Positions 1 to 7,037 of a stretch of 19,765 nucleotides of DNA are shown one piece after another. The notes under the pieces were generated by a model. It ran no database searches, was not told the DNA's origin, and was given only the letters and a program-made list of their open reading frames with translations. Position 1 is the stretch's first letter, and each line of letters opens with the position of its first letter. The translations under genes and the position numbers were made by a program. This DNA comes from UBA11795 sp964652755. GTDB lineage: Bacteria > Chloroflexota > Dehalococcoidia > Lucifugimonadales > UBA826. The DNA is taken from the NCBI GenBank assembly GCA_964652755.1, contig CAZZBP010000037.1:1-19765 (forward strand), written 5' to 3'.

Positions 1-97
1 CGAGGTCGAAGCGTTGCTTGATCTCTCGCTTTGCGCCGTTTATAGCGTTATCTACTTCCATAAGGTCTGTTCTGGAAACCACATCAAACGAGGGCAT
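1..97 (-). CDS. yajQ: YajQ-family nucleotide-binding protein, N-terminal fragment
   Basis: Reading the minus strand from the ATG at 97 gives 32 residues beginning MPSFDVVSRTDLMEV and ending AKREIKQRFDL before the window edge. This matches the N-terminus of the YajQ/UPF0234 family, which starts MPSFDVVSE.D..EV.NA...A.REI..RFD. YajQ proteins are small (about 160 residues), cytoplasmic, and bind nucleotides; cyclic-di-GMP binding has been shown in some Gram-negative members. The start is supported by an AGGAGA Shine-Dalgarno at 112-107, ten bases upstream of the ATG. The gene runs off the left edge, so only about a fifth is visible. It is a housekeeping-type gene and probably marks the conserved side of the region, diverging from the tRNA. 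Confidence 0.85.
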   Translation of the reverse strand, partial: MPSFDVVSRTDLMEVDNAINGAKREIKQRFDL

Positions 98-365
98 TGA
101 GCACAATCTCCTATAGTTTTGCCGCCTAAAAGCCTGACTGAACAGAGGACTCCGTGGCGGTGGTTACGCTATTCACTCATGCTAATAGCTGATTTTATCC
201 AGTAATACTCCAGTATAGGTACTTATTATATTAAGGTTATATTTTATTTAACAGATTCTTATAAATAGGTGTGGGCTGAGGCAGATTGATTACAATTCTG
301 TACAGATGTGGCAAAAAATGTGTCAAATTCTATCGTGAAACCTTGAATAGCCTCGAGATTTATTC
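98..365. other. AT-rich intergenic region between yajQ and tRNA-Arg
   Basis: No gene is supported here. The stretch is AT-rich around 195-270 and should hold the promoter of yajQ on the minus strand. A TATACT hexamer on the minus strand at 217-212 is a possible -10, but I see no convincing -35 at the right distance. Confidence 0.5.
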
Positions 366-395
366 TTGGCATTAGCTTCAGATAGGGGTTAGAAT
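366..395 (+). promoter_or_regulatory. Putative sigma70-type promoter of tRNA-Arg
   Basis: TTGGCA at 366-371 and TAGAAT at 390-395 are separated by 18 bases and lie just before the tRNA, whose first base is 406. This would put the transcription start around 402, giving a very short 5' leader. The call is by pattern only. Confidence 0.5.
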
Positions 396-405
396 CTATG
401 CTATC

Positions 406-481
406 GCCCCTGTAGCTCAGTGGATAGAGCGACTGCCTTCTAAGCAGTAAGTCGCAGGTTCGAATCCTGCCAGGGGTACCA
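406..481 (+). tRNA. tRNA-Arg (anticodon UCU)
   Basis: A full cloverleaf can be drawn. The acceptor arm is GCCCCTG paired with CAGGGGT (first pair G-U), the D stem is GCTC/GAGC, the anticodon stem is ACTGC/GCAGT with loop CTTCTAA, the variable loop has five bases, and the T stem is GCAGG/CCTGC with loop TTCGAAT. Positions 34-36 read TCT, so the anticodon UCU decodes AGA (and AGG), i.e. arginine. The discriminator is A at 478 and the CCA end (479-481) is encoded. tRNA genes often border accessory DNA, but I found no second copy of the 3' end in the window that would mark an integration event. Confidence 0.97.
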
Positions 482-641
482 AATCAACGTTTCACAACCT
501 TTCTGGCACTTTTCGTGGTCAGAGGGTCATATGAATGGGTTTCATTGTCCGTAGACCAAGAAAGCGGCATTACCTAATCAATTCCCCGCAGTCAACTGCC
601 AAAAGTTGAAGGTACTTCGCCAGTCCATAAAAAGGATGGAA

Positions 642-2237
642 TTAGGTATTGTAAATATTTTCCATTTGCCAGGCGTCTACAGTTACAAGTCTAGCGTTAT
701 TACCCTGGGACCTTATAGATACTCCTCGACTATCTTTACGGGATGGATACACGCGCATCGCAACGCATTGTTTTCCATTAACGAACACTTCCAAGACACT
801 TTTATCTAAGAATATTCGTAAGTTCAAGTGTTCATCAGGCCTGAGAAACACTGGAGCTGTTTCCGGCGCCCTTGATAACGCATCAGGTAGTTCAGATGAA
901 TAGGACGAATCGATGGAAATTAGACTATCTGAGGCATCCAACCGCTTACCCGGTTCCCAGCCGCGGTATCTTTCCCAGTTCCTATACCCACGATTGCGAA
1001 AGAAGGATATTCTTGTAAATTCCTCTTTGCCAGGTGACCGAAAAACGTTTAATTCAATCATTGGGGCATCCTTAGTATCGATTTCTACTGATAATTCAAT
1101 GGCCTTACCCTCAATCCCCTGCAACACTCGCTCCTCATTAGCCGTTAAAGTTAAATCCTTTTGTTGTCTGTGCTCTCTCCGGAGAGATTCAACGTCCCCT
1201 GCTGGCATCACTTTCAACATGTCCTTTCCAATGGGATCATCATCTATTAATGAAAGTTGTCTCGGCAGGCTCATGATTTGATTCCAACCTCGGTTTTCCA
1301 CTCCAGAATTCATGTTAAATATGGTAATTACCGCTCCGCTCCCGTCCGGTGTGCTCGATGGGGCATGAATCCCGGACGGTCCGTAAGGGCCAAAATTGAA
1401 CTTGTGGTGTGAAGTGACTACAAATTTGTCACGTTCTTTATCGTAGTCGCCGACAAGGGCTTGTCCACCACTCATGTGGCTGAAAAATAGCAATATATAC
1501 CTATCATCTATTGGCCAAAAATACGGGCAGGCGCCATCATCGCCTACAAGGGTGAAATGGTCCTCCTCAATAAAAGGATGAAGATATTCCCATTTGACTA
1601 AATCTTGAGATTTAAACAGAAAATTTGCTCTAGTACGTCTCCCAGATGGCTTATGGGGTAAGGTGCCTCCAGAAAGAGAATAATAATGATCTCCCTTTTT
1701 CCATACGCACGGGTCAAAGACTCTTAGTTCTGGGGGTCCATCTTCTGGATGAAGTTTAATAACAGGTTGACCTGTTAGTTTGTCCCAATTTAGTAAGAGC
1801 GGGTCCTTTGAAATAGCAATCATATTCCCGGCTTCAGTACCGTGGTACATAGCAATAACTCTTTCCTTTTCGACTAGAGTTGCACCAGAAAAACATTTTT
1901 CCTCCGGATCAGGATAAATGGCATAAGGTAAATCTCTCCAATGGATCAGATCATCACTTACGGCATGTCCCCAATGTTGTCGTGGGTCCTCTGGAGGGTA
2001 CCCTTGATAAAAAAGATGCCATCGGCCTTGCCAGAAACATAAGCCGTTCGGGTCATTTAGTGTGCTTTCCGGGTTAACGTAGTGGTAGATAGGCCTAAAT
2101 GGGTCGCCTGAAAAGGCCCTTCTGGATTCAGCCATACGCGTGGTCAATGGATTGTTGGCGAGCTCGCGTTCCTGCTTTTCTAATGTCGAAGAAAATGTGT
2201 ATCTCGGAACAAGAGAAGTGTAATTTTTTGACGGCAT
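642..2237 (-). CDS. Divergent glycoside hydrolase family 32 protein (beta-fructosidase-like)
   Basis: The 531-residue protein has the GH32 five-bladed propeller signatures: NDPNG (61-65, with the nucleophile Asp62), FSGAT (116-120), FDP (174-176) and GWNQIMSLPRQLSL (317-330). A C-terminal beta-sandwich includes LRIFLDKSVLEVFVNG (473-488). GH32 enzymes cleave fructofuranosides such as sucrose, inulin or levan. Two signatures deviate: the usual R-D-P is F-D-P (Arg to Phe174), and the acid/base motif E-C-P reads A-C-P (236-238), with Asp233 and Asp234 just before it. The substrate is therefore uncertain and the protein may belong to a non-canonical GH32 subfamily. There is no signal peptide. The ATG at 2237 has only a weak AAGGTG upstream; Met35 is an alternative start. 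It is the last gene of the minus-strand block, downstream of the RraA-like gene. Confidence 0.88.
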   Translation of the reverse strand: MPSKNYTSLVPRYTFSSTLEKQERELANNPLTTRMAESRRAFSGDPFRPIYHYVNPESTLNDPNGLCFWQGRWHLFYQGYPPEDPRQHWGHAVSDDLIHWRDLPYAIYPDPEEKCFSGATLVEKERVIAMYHGTEAGNMIAISKDPLLLNWDKLTGQPVIKLHPEDGPPELRVFDPCVWKKGDHYYSLSGGTLPHKPSGRRTRANFLFKSQDLVKWEYLHPFIEEDHFTLVGDDGACPYFWPIDDRYILLFFSHMSGGQALVGDYDKERDKFVVTSHHKFNFGPYGPSGIHAPSSTPDGSGAVITIFNMNSGVENRGWNQIMSLPRQLSLIDDDPIGKDMLKVMPAGDVESLRREHRQQKDLTLTANEERVLQGIEGKAIELSVEIDTKDAPMIELNVFRSPGKEEFTRISFFRNRGYRNWERYRGWEPGKRLDASDSLISIDSSYSSELPDALSRAPETAPVFLRPDEHLNLRIFLDKSVLEVFVNGKQCVAMRVYPSRKDSRGVSIRSQGNNARLVTVDAWQMENIYNT

Positions 2238-2273
2238 AAACTAGGTTTCACCTTATTAATTGAAGGAAGCTGT

Positions 2274-2307
2274 TAACCGTTTTCTGGACGACCTGGGCAC
2301 ACGGTTA
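2274..2307. repeat. Inverted repeat upstream of the GH32 gene
   Basis: TAACCGT at 2274-2280 is the exact reverse complement of ACGGTTA at 2301-2307, with 20 bases between the arms. It lies 37-70 bases upstream of the GH32 start codon. The arms resemble half sites of LacI-type operators (TGTAACCG), but the spacing is not typical for that family, so an operator role is only a possibility. Confidence 0.3.
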
Positions 2308-2424
2308 CAACGCTTTGTTATTTGAATTGAAATCTCATGAGTCGAGATTGTGCAACTGACATAATTGAAGAAAACCAAATCTCCTCAACTTAGGTTCGTT
2401 TTGCGGAAACATAAAGTGGACCTG

Positions 2425-3165
2425 CTATTGAGAATTGAGCCTTCGCCATTCCTCAATCGTTTCTAGGGTAGGGGGATAATATTTACCTGGAACAACACCT
2501 TCCGCTTTTATCTTGTCTTTCACAAGATTCTCTGCCCCTTCATGTTCTATCGACCAGCTCAGCACCTTTTCGGCCATCCACGACGGAACGACAAGCACGC
2601 CATCGTTATCGCCTACCATGACGTCTCCTGGTCTAACAAGAGCTCCACCACACTGGACTTGAACATTTTCCTCCGCAGGCAGACTGGACGGATTACCATG
2701 AAAACTACGAGCTTTCGCGTAGACAACGAGGTCGTAGTTTTCATGGGTCATTACATCGAGGTCTCGAATCGCGCCGTCTATGACAACGCCGTCTGCATCA
2801 TTCATCGCCAGCTGAAGTAGTTTCACGTCTCCTGCTACCACGTCTTGAACTCGACCTCCTATATCGGCGACTAACACGTCTCCAGGACCACAACGGCCCA
2901 TCGCTATGTACTCGGGTGATTCGACACCGCCAGGCTTGTCTTTAAGAATATCTGGGCGAGTAGGCATGAATCTAAGGGTTCGAGCCCTAGCCGCGAAACG
3001 CTCTTTACCCGGTCTAAAGGGGGTGTAGTTTTGAAGTCCCTCGCAGACGCAAAAAAGTGATCCCAAGGCCCTAAGCGCATTGTATATAGTCGCTGTTGGT
3101 ATTTCCTTCAAACTTTCAAGTGTATCCCGTGAAACCTCGACAGGAGTCATATTGGACGTAACCAT
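2425..3165 (-). CDS. RraA-family protein (HMG/CHA aldolase-like, metal-dependent lyase)
   Basis: The 246-residue protein has the RraA / 4-hydroxy-4-methyl-2-oxoglutarate aldolase fold signatures. These are GPGDVLVADIGG (93-104), the active-site pattern D-X20-R-D formed by Asp113, Arg134 and Asp135 within VVIDGAIRDLD, and GDNDGVLVVP (185-194). Family members with this pattern are divalent-metal-dependent aldolases or oxaloacetate decarboxylases acting on pyruvate-derived 2-oxo acids; others are RNase E inhibitors. The intact D-X20-R-D favours a catalytic role. It is longer than E. coli RraA (about 160 residues), with an N-terminal helical extension as in many environmental members. The start is secure: AGGAGG at 3179-3174, eight bases before the ATG. 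The neighbouring transporter remnant suggests it once acted on an imported acid. Confidence 0.88.
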   Translation of the reverse strand: MVTSNMTPVEVSRDTLESLKEIPTATIYNALRALGSLFCVCEGLQNYTPFRPGKERFAARARTLRFMPTRPDILKDKPGGVESPEYIAMGRCGPGDVLVADIGGRVQDVVAGDVKLLQLAMNDADGVVIDGAIRDLDVMTHENYDLVVYAKARSFHGNPSSLPAEENVQVQCGGALVRPGDVMVGDNDGVLVVPSWMAEKVLSWSIEHEGAENLVKDKIKAEGVVPGKYYPPTLETIEEWRRLNSQ

Positions 3166-3173
3166 AAGTTCTT

Positions 3174-3179
3174 CCTCCT
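3174..3179 (-). promoter_or_regulatory. Shine-Dalgarno of the RraA-like gene
   Basis: A perfect AGGAGG eight bases before the ATG at 3165 fixes the start and excludes the internal Met6. Confidence 0.8.
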
Positions 3180-3325
3180 TTAAGTATTTAAACGAACATA
3201 AATTGGCATATATGGAGTATCACTACTTCTTGGTTGTTCATGACTGCATTATACCTATGAATCATGCTAAATTTCCGGTCGGCTGGAAGGAAACGATGTC
3301 GGTCGGGACCGCGCTCTATCAATAA

Positions 3326-4480
3326 TCACCGATGACCCAACGCCCTTGGTTCCAGCCAAGTCGTTGACCGATCAATTTGGAGAAATGGGAGAAGGATCTT
3401 TATGTAGTGAGCAAGGGCCTGATCTTGGGATAAATTCATAGGCGCCAATATTCTCAGGAGCGCGGAAACCACGCGTTGTGTACCGGCGAAGTAATGGACA
3501 GCTCCGTAACCTCCGACACTGTCAATGACTAAGTATCCCAGGAACGGGAAAAGTGCTCCTAGTATTCCGTTCATCCCAAAATTCAGTCCGACGGTTGCCG
3601 ATTCGGTCCCCGGCTCCACGACATCCAGTACGGTCGCCTGAATTACCCGGTGAAGGGCGAAGCTATACAATCCCATACCGGCGAATGAGAACATCGCCAT
3701 TACCGCGTCAGCTATAGCCTCGGTTACGAAAGAGAATCCTGCCGCCATTGAAAAAAGCCAGGAACTAAAACAGGTTTTCTACCGAACCGGTCTGAAAGAA
3801 CACCTAAAATCGGGGCGGAAATGATACCCATGCCGGTTAAGAGGTAATAGTGGAATCCAGCATTTAAATGCCTCTTGCTCAAAGTTTCCTCAAGATAAAG
3901 TGGCGACCATGCGAAAACTATGTCGAGACCGGTTCCACGTAATATGGCAGCCGATACCAGTAATAGTACAACCGTGTTTCTTACGACTTCCAAAGTGTCT
4001 CTAAGATGAACGCCCAATTCTCGGGATGCCTCTTGGCTTCCCTTGCCGATGGCGCGAAGTGACCACCACACGAATACACCCAATAAGATCGCTGGGACAG
4101 AGAGGCGACTGGTGGTAGGTGCCACAATGCTCCATGTATAGATACTAGAAACGTTGCTATTAGTAACGGGGGGTAATGGGCGACGAACCGACCAGGAGGA
4201 ACAATATGCCGGCCGCGAACATAGACCCGACAGGCGTCAAACCCAATGTCTATTGAGCATATCTACGACCAATCACCCCCTAGATTCACGATGCCAAAGC
4301 CGGCGAATCTAAAGGCCAATACCATTGACACCTAGATATTGGACAATCCAAAGGAAGAAAAGATTGTTGGCATCAACACCTGTATGCCTTGGTCATACAG
4401 GTGAGCGGCACCATGCCCAAATGACATACTTATGAGGATAAATGTCCGATTGCGCCTACGACCTATTTCCCCTTCGCATG
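3326..4480 (-). pseudogene. Decayed major facilitator superfamily transporter
   Basis: Pieces of one MFS permease can be read in changing frames. Around 4450-4340 the minus strand gives an N-terminus, SFGHGAAHLYDQGIQVLMP, followed by in-frame TAG stops at 4334-4332 and 4265-4263. A second frame continues LVVDMLNRHW and a third SMFAAGILFLLVGS. The piece from 4125 to 3724 holds the central loop and the conserved MFS motif GVLSDRFGRKPV. The reading then shifts at a run of six A (3751-3756; T on the coding strand) into the C-terminal piece from about 3760 to 3326, which holds the remaining hydrophobic helices. The segment around 4120 appears to join TM3/4 directly to TM6/7, implying an internal deletion. 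With at least two stops and several frame changes, the gene is not functional. It probably supplied substrate to the adjacent RraA-like enzyme. Confidence 0.85.
4377..4403. repeat. Perfect 10-bp inverted repeat inside the MFS pseudogene
   Basis: CACCTGTATG (4377-4386) and CATACAGGTG (4394-4403) are exact reverse complements around a seven-base loop. The arms fall on codons for the conserved H-L-Y-D-Q-G-I-Q-V stretch of the permease, so the symmetry may be a coincidence of codon use. No T-run follows on either strand. Confidence 0.5.
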
Positions 4481-4739
4481 ACAAACATGACTCGCTTCAG
4501 TCTGGGAATTTGAATTACAAAGGCATTGGGCAATCGGTCGAGTAACTATTTTGTACGTCATGCCCTGTATATTAATAAGGGAGCCATATTTACATGTAGG
4601 TTCTCCCAAACCTAGTTAAGTCTCGATCAAACGCCAGCTAGGTTCGGTGTTACAGACCAGCCGACAATACAACTCTGTGCGTTCGGCATGCATTATCAGC
4701 AGCAATCAACGGTTACCAGTTAGTTACTTGGAGGAAGAA
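4481..4739. other. Intergenic region downstream of the DUF1501 gene
   Basis: No gene is supported. A 7-bp inverted repeat (AACCTAG 4609-4615, CTAGGTT 4638-4644) has a long loop and no T-run, so I do not call it a terminator. This stretch separates the three-gene cassette from the transporter remnant. Confidence 0.4.
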
Positions 4740-5885
4740 TTAATTGGAGGACAAAGGTGCAATGAACTCGTGCTGCTCATAGTGCCCGTTGGACACCGTA
4801 TCCGGGTCAACGTCTAACCATCTTTCAGCTATCGTGGAATAGATGCTGCGGAAGTCGTTATTAAAATGTAAGTCCCCTTCAAGCTGATCGCTCTCCTTCA
4901 AGGATGGATATACTCCATATAAGCCTCCCTTAACATCCCCACCTATCGCAAATGCCACACCGCCTGAACCGTGATCGGTTCCGGCCGAATTATCCCTGAT
5001 TCTGCGGCCAAACTCGGACCATACTAATAGGAGGACATCATCTTGCAAGTTATGTTCTTTCATGTCTTCCATGAAATCCCCGATTGCATCTGAAGTTTCG
5101 GTCCAAAGTCTAGTGTGAGTTTCCAGTTCGGCTGCATGTGTGTCGAAACTCCCGTACTGTGTATAAAACACCCTGGTGCCTATATCTGCTGTAAGAACCT
5201 GGGCGATACTCTTCATGGACTGGGCTATAGGATTATTAGCATATTCGATAGCTGACGAATACTTTCCAGGAGCTGTTCTAAGTATGTCGGCTCCCTTCAA
5301 GGCATCGATACCTGTTTGACCAATGAACTGAGATACATGGTCATGTGCCATTGCACTACCGTATATCTGAGAGAACGCGCTTAATGCTAGATCGCGTGAT
5401 TGCTGTCCCCGTATATCAGGAAATAACCCATAATTTTCAAGGTCGCTGACTGAAGCAACGGGCACACCCTTGCAAGATAGCGCCCGAGGTAAACCCTTTC
5501 CAAAATTCACTCCGGCAATGGGATTCTCAGCTTTTGGGTCGAGTTCCCTTAAAGCACGTCCTAACCAGCCGGAATCTCCTATTCCAATAGACTCGCACGT
5601 GTTCCATATATCAACCGATCGGAAATGAGATCTGTTGGGATCTGGATACCCAACACCATTTATTACCGCTACTTTTTCCTGGTCCCATAGATTCTTTATC
5701 GATCTTAGGGCGGGATTGAAGCCAAGATAGTTATCGATTTGGAGAACTTTGTCCTGTTCGATACGAACATCTTTTCTCCAGTCGTAGTAAAGGCCGTCCC
5801 CGTACGGTATTACAGTGTTGAGTGCATCGTTGCCGCCGTTAAGTTGGAGGATCACTAAAGAACGGGGCCTTTTTACTGTAACCAT
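4740..5885 (-). CDS. DUF1501 family protein (alkaline phosphatase/sulfatase-like fold)
   Basis: The 381-residue protein has the DUF1501 landmarks: LVILQLNGGNDALNT (10-24), NRSHFRSVDIW (84-94), YGSFDTHAA (244-252), VWSEFGRR (288-295) and TDHGSGG (303-309). DUF1501 belongs to the alkaline-phosphatase-like clan. Asn19/Asp20, Asp248/His250, Glu291 and Asp304/His305 are candidate metal or active-site residues; the reaction is unknown. Most relatives begin with a twin-arginine signal and exceed 400 residues. This one starts directly at the first beta-strand and is predicted to be cytoplasmic. The start is firm, with AGGAGG at 5897-5892 just upstream. It is the last gene of a DUF1800-NHL-DUF1501 cassette, 63 bases after the NHL gene, and is probably co-transcribed with it. 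DUF1501 and DUF1800 genes are often paired in other bacteria, so a shared function is likely. Confidence 0.92.
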   Translation of the reverse strand: MVTVKRPRSLVILQLNGGNDALNTVIPYGDGLYYDWRKDVRIEQDKVLQIDNYLGFNPALRSIKNLWDQEKVAVINGVGYPDPNRSHFRSVDIWNTCESIGIGDSGWLGRALRELDPKAENPIAGVNFGKGLPRALSCKGVPVASVSDLENYGLFPDIRGQQSRDLALSAFSQIYGSAMAHDHVSQFIGQTGIDALKGADILRTAPGKYSSAIEYANNPIAQSMKSIAQVLTADIGTRVFYTQYGSFDTHAAELETHTRLWTETSDAIGDFMEDMKEHNLQDDVLLLVWSEFGRRIRDNSAGTDHGSGGVAFAIGGDVKGGLYGVYPSLKESDQLEGDLHFNNDFRSIYSTIAERWLDVDPDTVSNGHYEQHEFIAPLSSN

Positions 5886-5891
5886 TTAAAA

Positions 5892-5897
5892 CCTCCT
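5892..5897 (-). promoter_or_regulatory. Shine-Dalgarno of the DUF1501 gene
   Basis: AGGAGG with six bases to the ATG at 5885. It fixes the start and shows that no longer N-terminus with a signal peptide is being missed. Confidence 0.8.
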
Positions 5898-5948
5898 CAT
5901 TATTCCTGACTTAAAAGTTATATTAATCCTTGAGATTTACGTCTCCAA

Positions 5949-6974
5949 TCATTCTCTTTCGTAAACTTGAATACGATGTCGATTCGTTTCGGTTATGAAG
6001 AGACGCTCGCTAGCGTCCAATATGAGCGATACGGGTCCCCATAACAGCTTTTCAATGTGGGAGGATTCTTCATGAGGGTCATCATTGAAGTATTCTATCT
6101 CGGGTTCCAGGTTTGCACGTACCCTGGCCCCGGCCTCTTCCACGTTGACTCCTAAGAAGTCCTCAGCCCATTCAGAATTAGTGGCCTCCCCTCGAAGGTT
6201 TTGCACAAATTCCCCGTCGGGGTCTAGTATTTGTACACGTTCGTTTCCCCAATCAGCGACATATATGAAGCCATCCCGACTCACTATAACACCGGCAGGT
6301 CTGGTGAATTTCCCGTCCTCACGGCCGGACGAGCCGTATTTCGCCAGAAACGTTCCGTCAGGGCTAAATTGTTGAATACGATCGTTACCCCAGTCAGCCA
6401 CAAAGATCTCAGAGTCACGGTTTAGGGCCAATCCCCACGGTAGGTCAAAGGAACCGTCTTCACGTCCATACTCGCCGAAAGAAAGAATAAATTCACCACC
6501 GCTCGTAAATTTTTGAATTCTATGATTTTTTGAATCTGATATCAGCACATTATTGTCTTGGTCAATAACTATTCCGGAGGGACCGTCAAGCATTCCCTCG
6601 TCAACGCCCTGCGATCCCCAGTGTTTTATAAATTGACCCGACTCCGTGAAGACCGAAATGCGATGGAGTTGTTCATCAGTTACGTACACGTGGTTATGGC
6701 TATCTATTGCTATTCCACAAGGCCATTTAAACTCACCGTCTCCAACACCACCTTTGCCAAACACGCCAAAGTATTCTCCTTCTTCATTCAACATCGTAAC
6801 CCGTATCGTGTCCAGCGTAGCTCTTTCAAACGATCTGTTAAGGACGTAGATCCGACCATCACTGGACATAGCTGAGTCAACGGGGTAGTAGAATCCACGC
6901 CCGCGCATCGTGGTCATTCCCACGGTTCGGACATATCTTAAAAATCCTGTCTGTCTTGATTTGTTTGTGACCAT
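5949..6974 (-). CDS. NHL-repeat beta-propeller protein
   Basis: The 341-residue protein is built of about six NHL repeats (roughly 28-66, 72-117, 119-163, 166-210, 213-256 and 309-341). Typical units read WPCGIAIDSHNHVYVTD and DLPWGLALNRDSEIFVADWG followed by N-x-R-I/V-Q. The pattern D-G-x-F-x-x-P at the start of each blade and D-x-x-N-x-R-I-Q at its end is clear. NHL propellers bind protein, peptide or RNA ligands, and some are lyases; nothing here shows catalysis. An irregular insert (about 262-308), rich in acidic residues, breaks the series before the last blade. There is no signal peptide or membrane segment, so it is predicted to be cytoplasmic. AAGGG lies shortly before the ATG. It sits between DUF1800 and DUF1501, exactly 63 bases from each, which suggests it is a partner or scaffold of these proteins. 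Confidence 0.92.
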   Translation of the reverse strand: MVTNKSRQTGFLRYVRTVGMTTMRGRGFYYPVDSAMSSDGRIYVLNRSFERATLDTIRVTMLNEEGEYFGVFGKGGVGDGEFKWPCGIAIDSHNHVYVTDEQLHRISVFTESGQFIKHWGSQGVDEGMLDGPSGIVIDQDNNVLISDSKNHRIQKFTSGGEFILSFGEYGREDGSFDLPWGLALNRDSEIFVADWGNDRIQQFSPDGTFLAKYGSSGREDGKFTRPAGVIVSRDGFIYVADWGNERVQILDPDGEFVQNLRGEATNSEWAEDFLGVNVEEAGARVRANLEPEIEYFNDDPHEESSHIEKLLWGPVSLILDASERLFITETNRHRIQVYERE

Positions 6975-7037
6975 ACTTACCCTTTGAAAAGTTACATCAA
7001 GCGATGGTTCTAGCTGCTCTCGTCGATCTAGTCGGAG

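Noticed and set aside
406..481. tRNA-Arg 3' end as an attachment site with a second att copy in the window
   Set aside because: I found no repeat of the T-arm or acceptor sequence elsewhere in the window and no integrase gene.
913..1281. 122-residue plus-strand frame inside the GH32 gene
   Set aside because: It is antisense to a well-conserved coding region, lacks family resemblance and has no ribosome site.
4377..4403. Perfect 10-bp palindrome as an operator or structured RNA
   Set aside because: It falls on codons of a conserved permease stretch in the pseudogene and has no promoter or T-run nearby; kept only as a repeat.
4609..4644. 7-bp inverted repeat AACCTAG/CTAGGTT downstream of the DUF1501 gene as a terminator
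   Set aside because: The loop is 22 bases, the stem is not GC-rich and no T-run follows on the minus strand.
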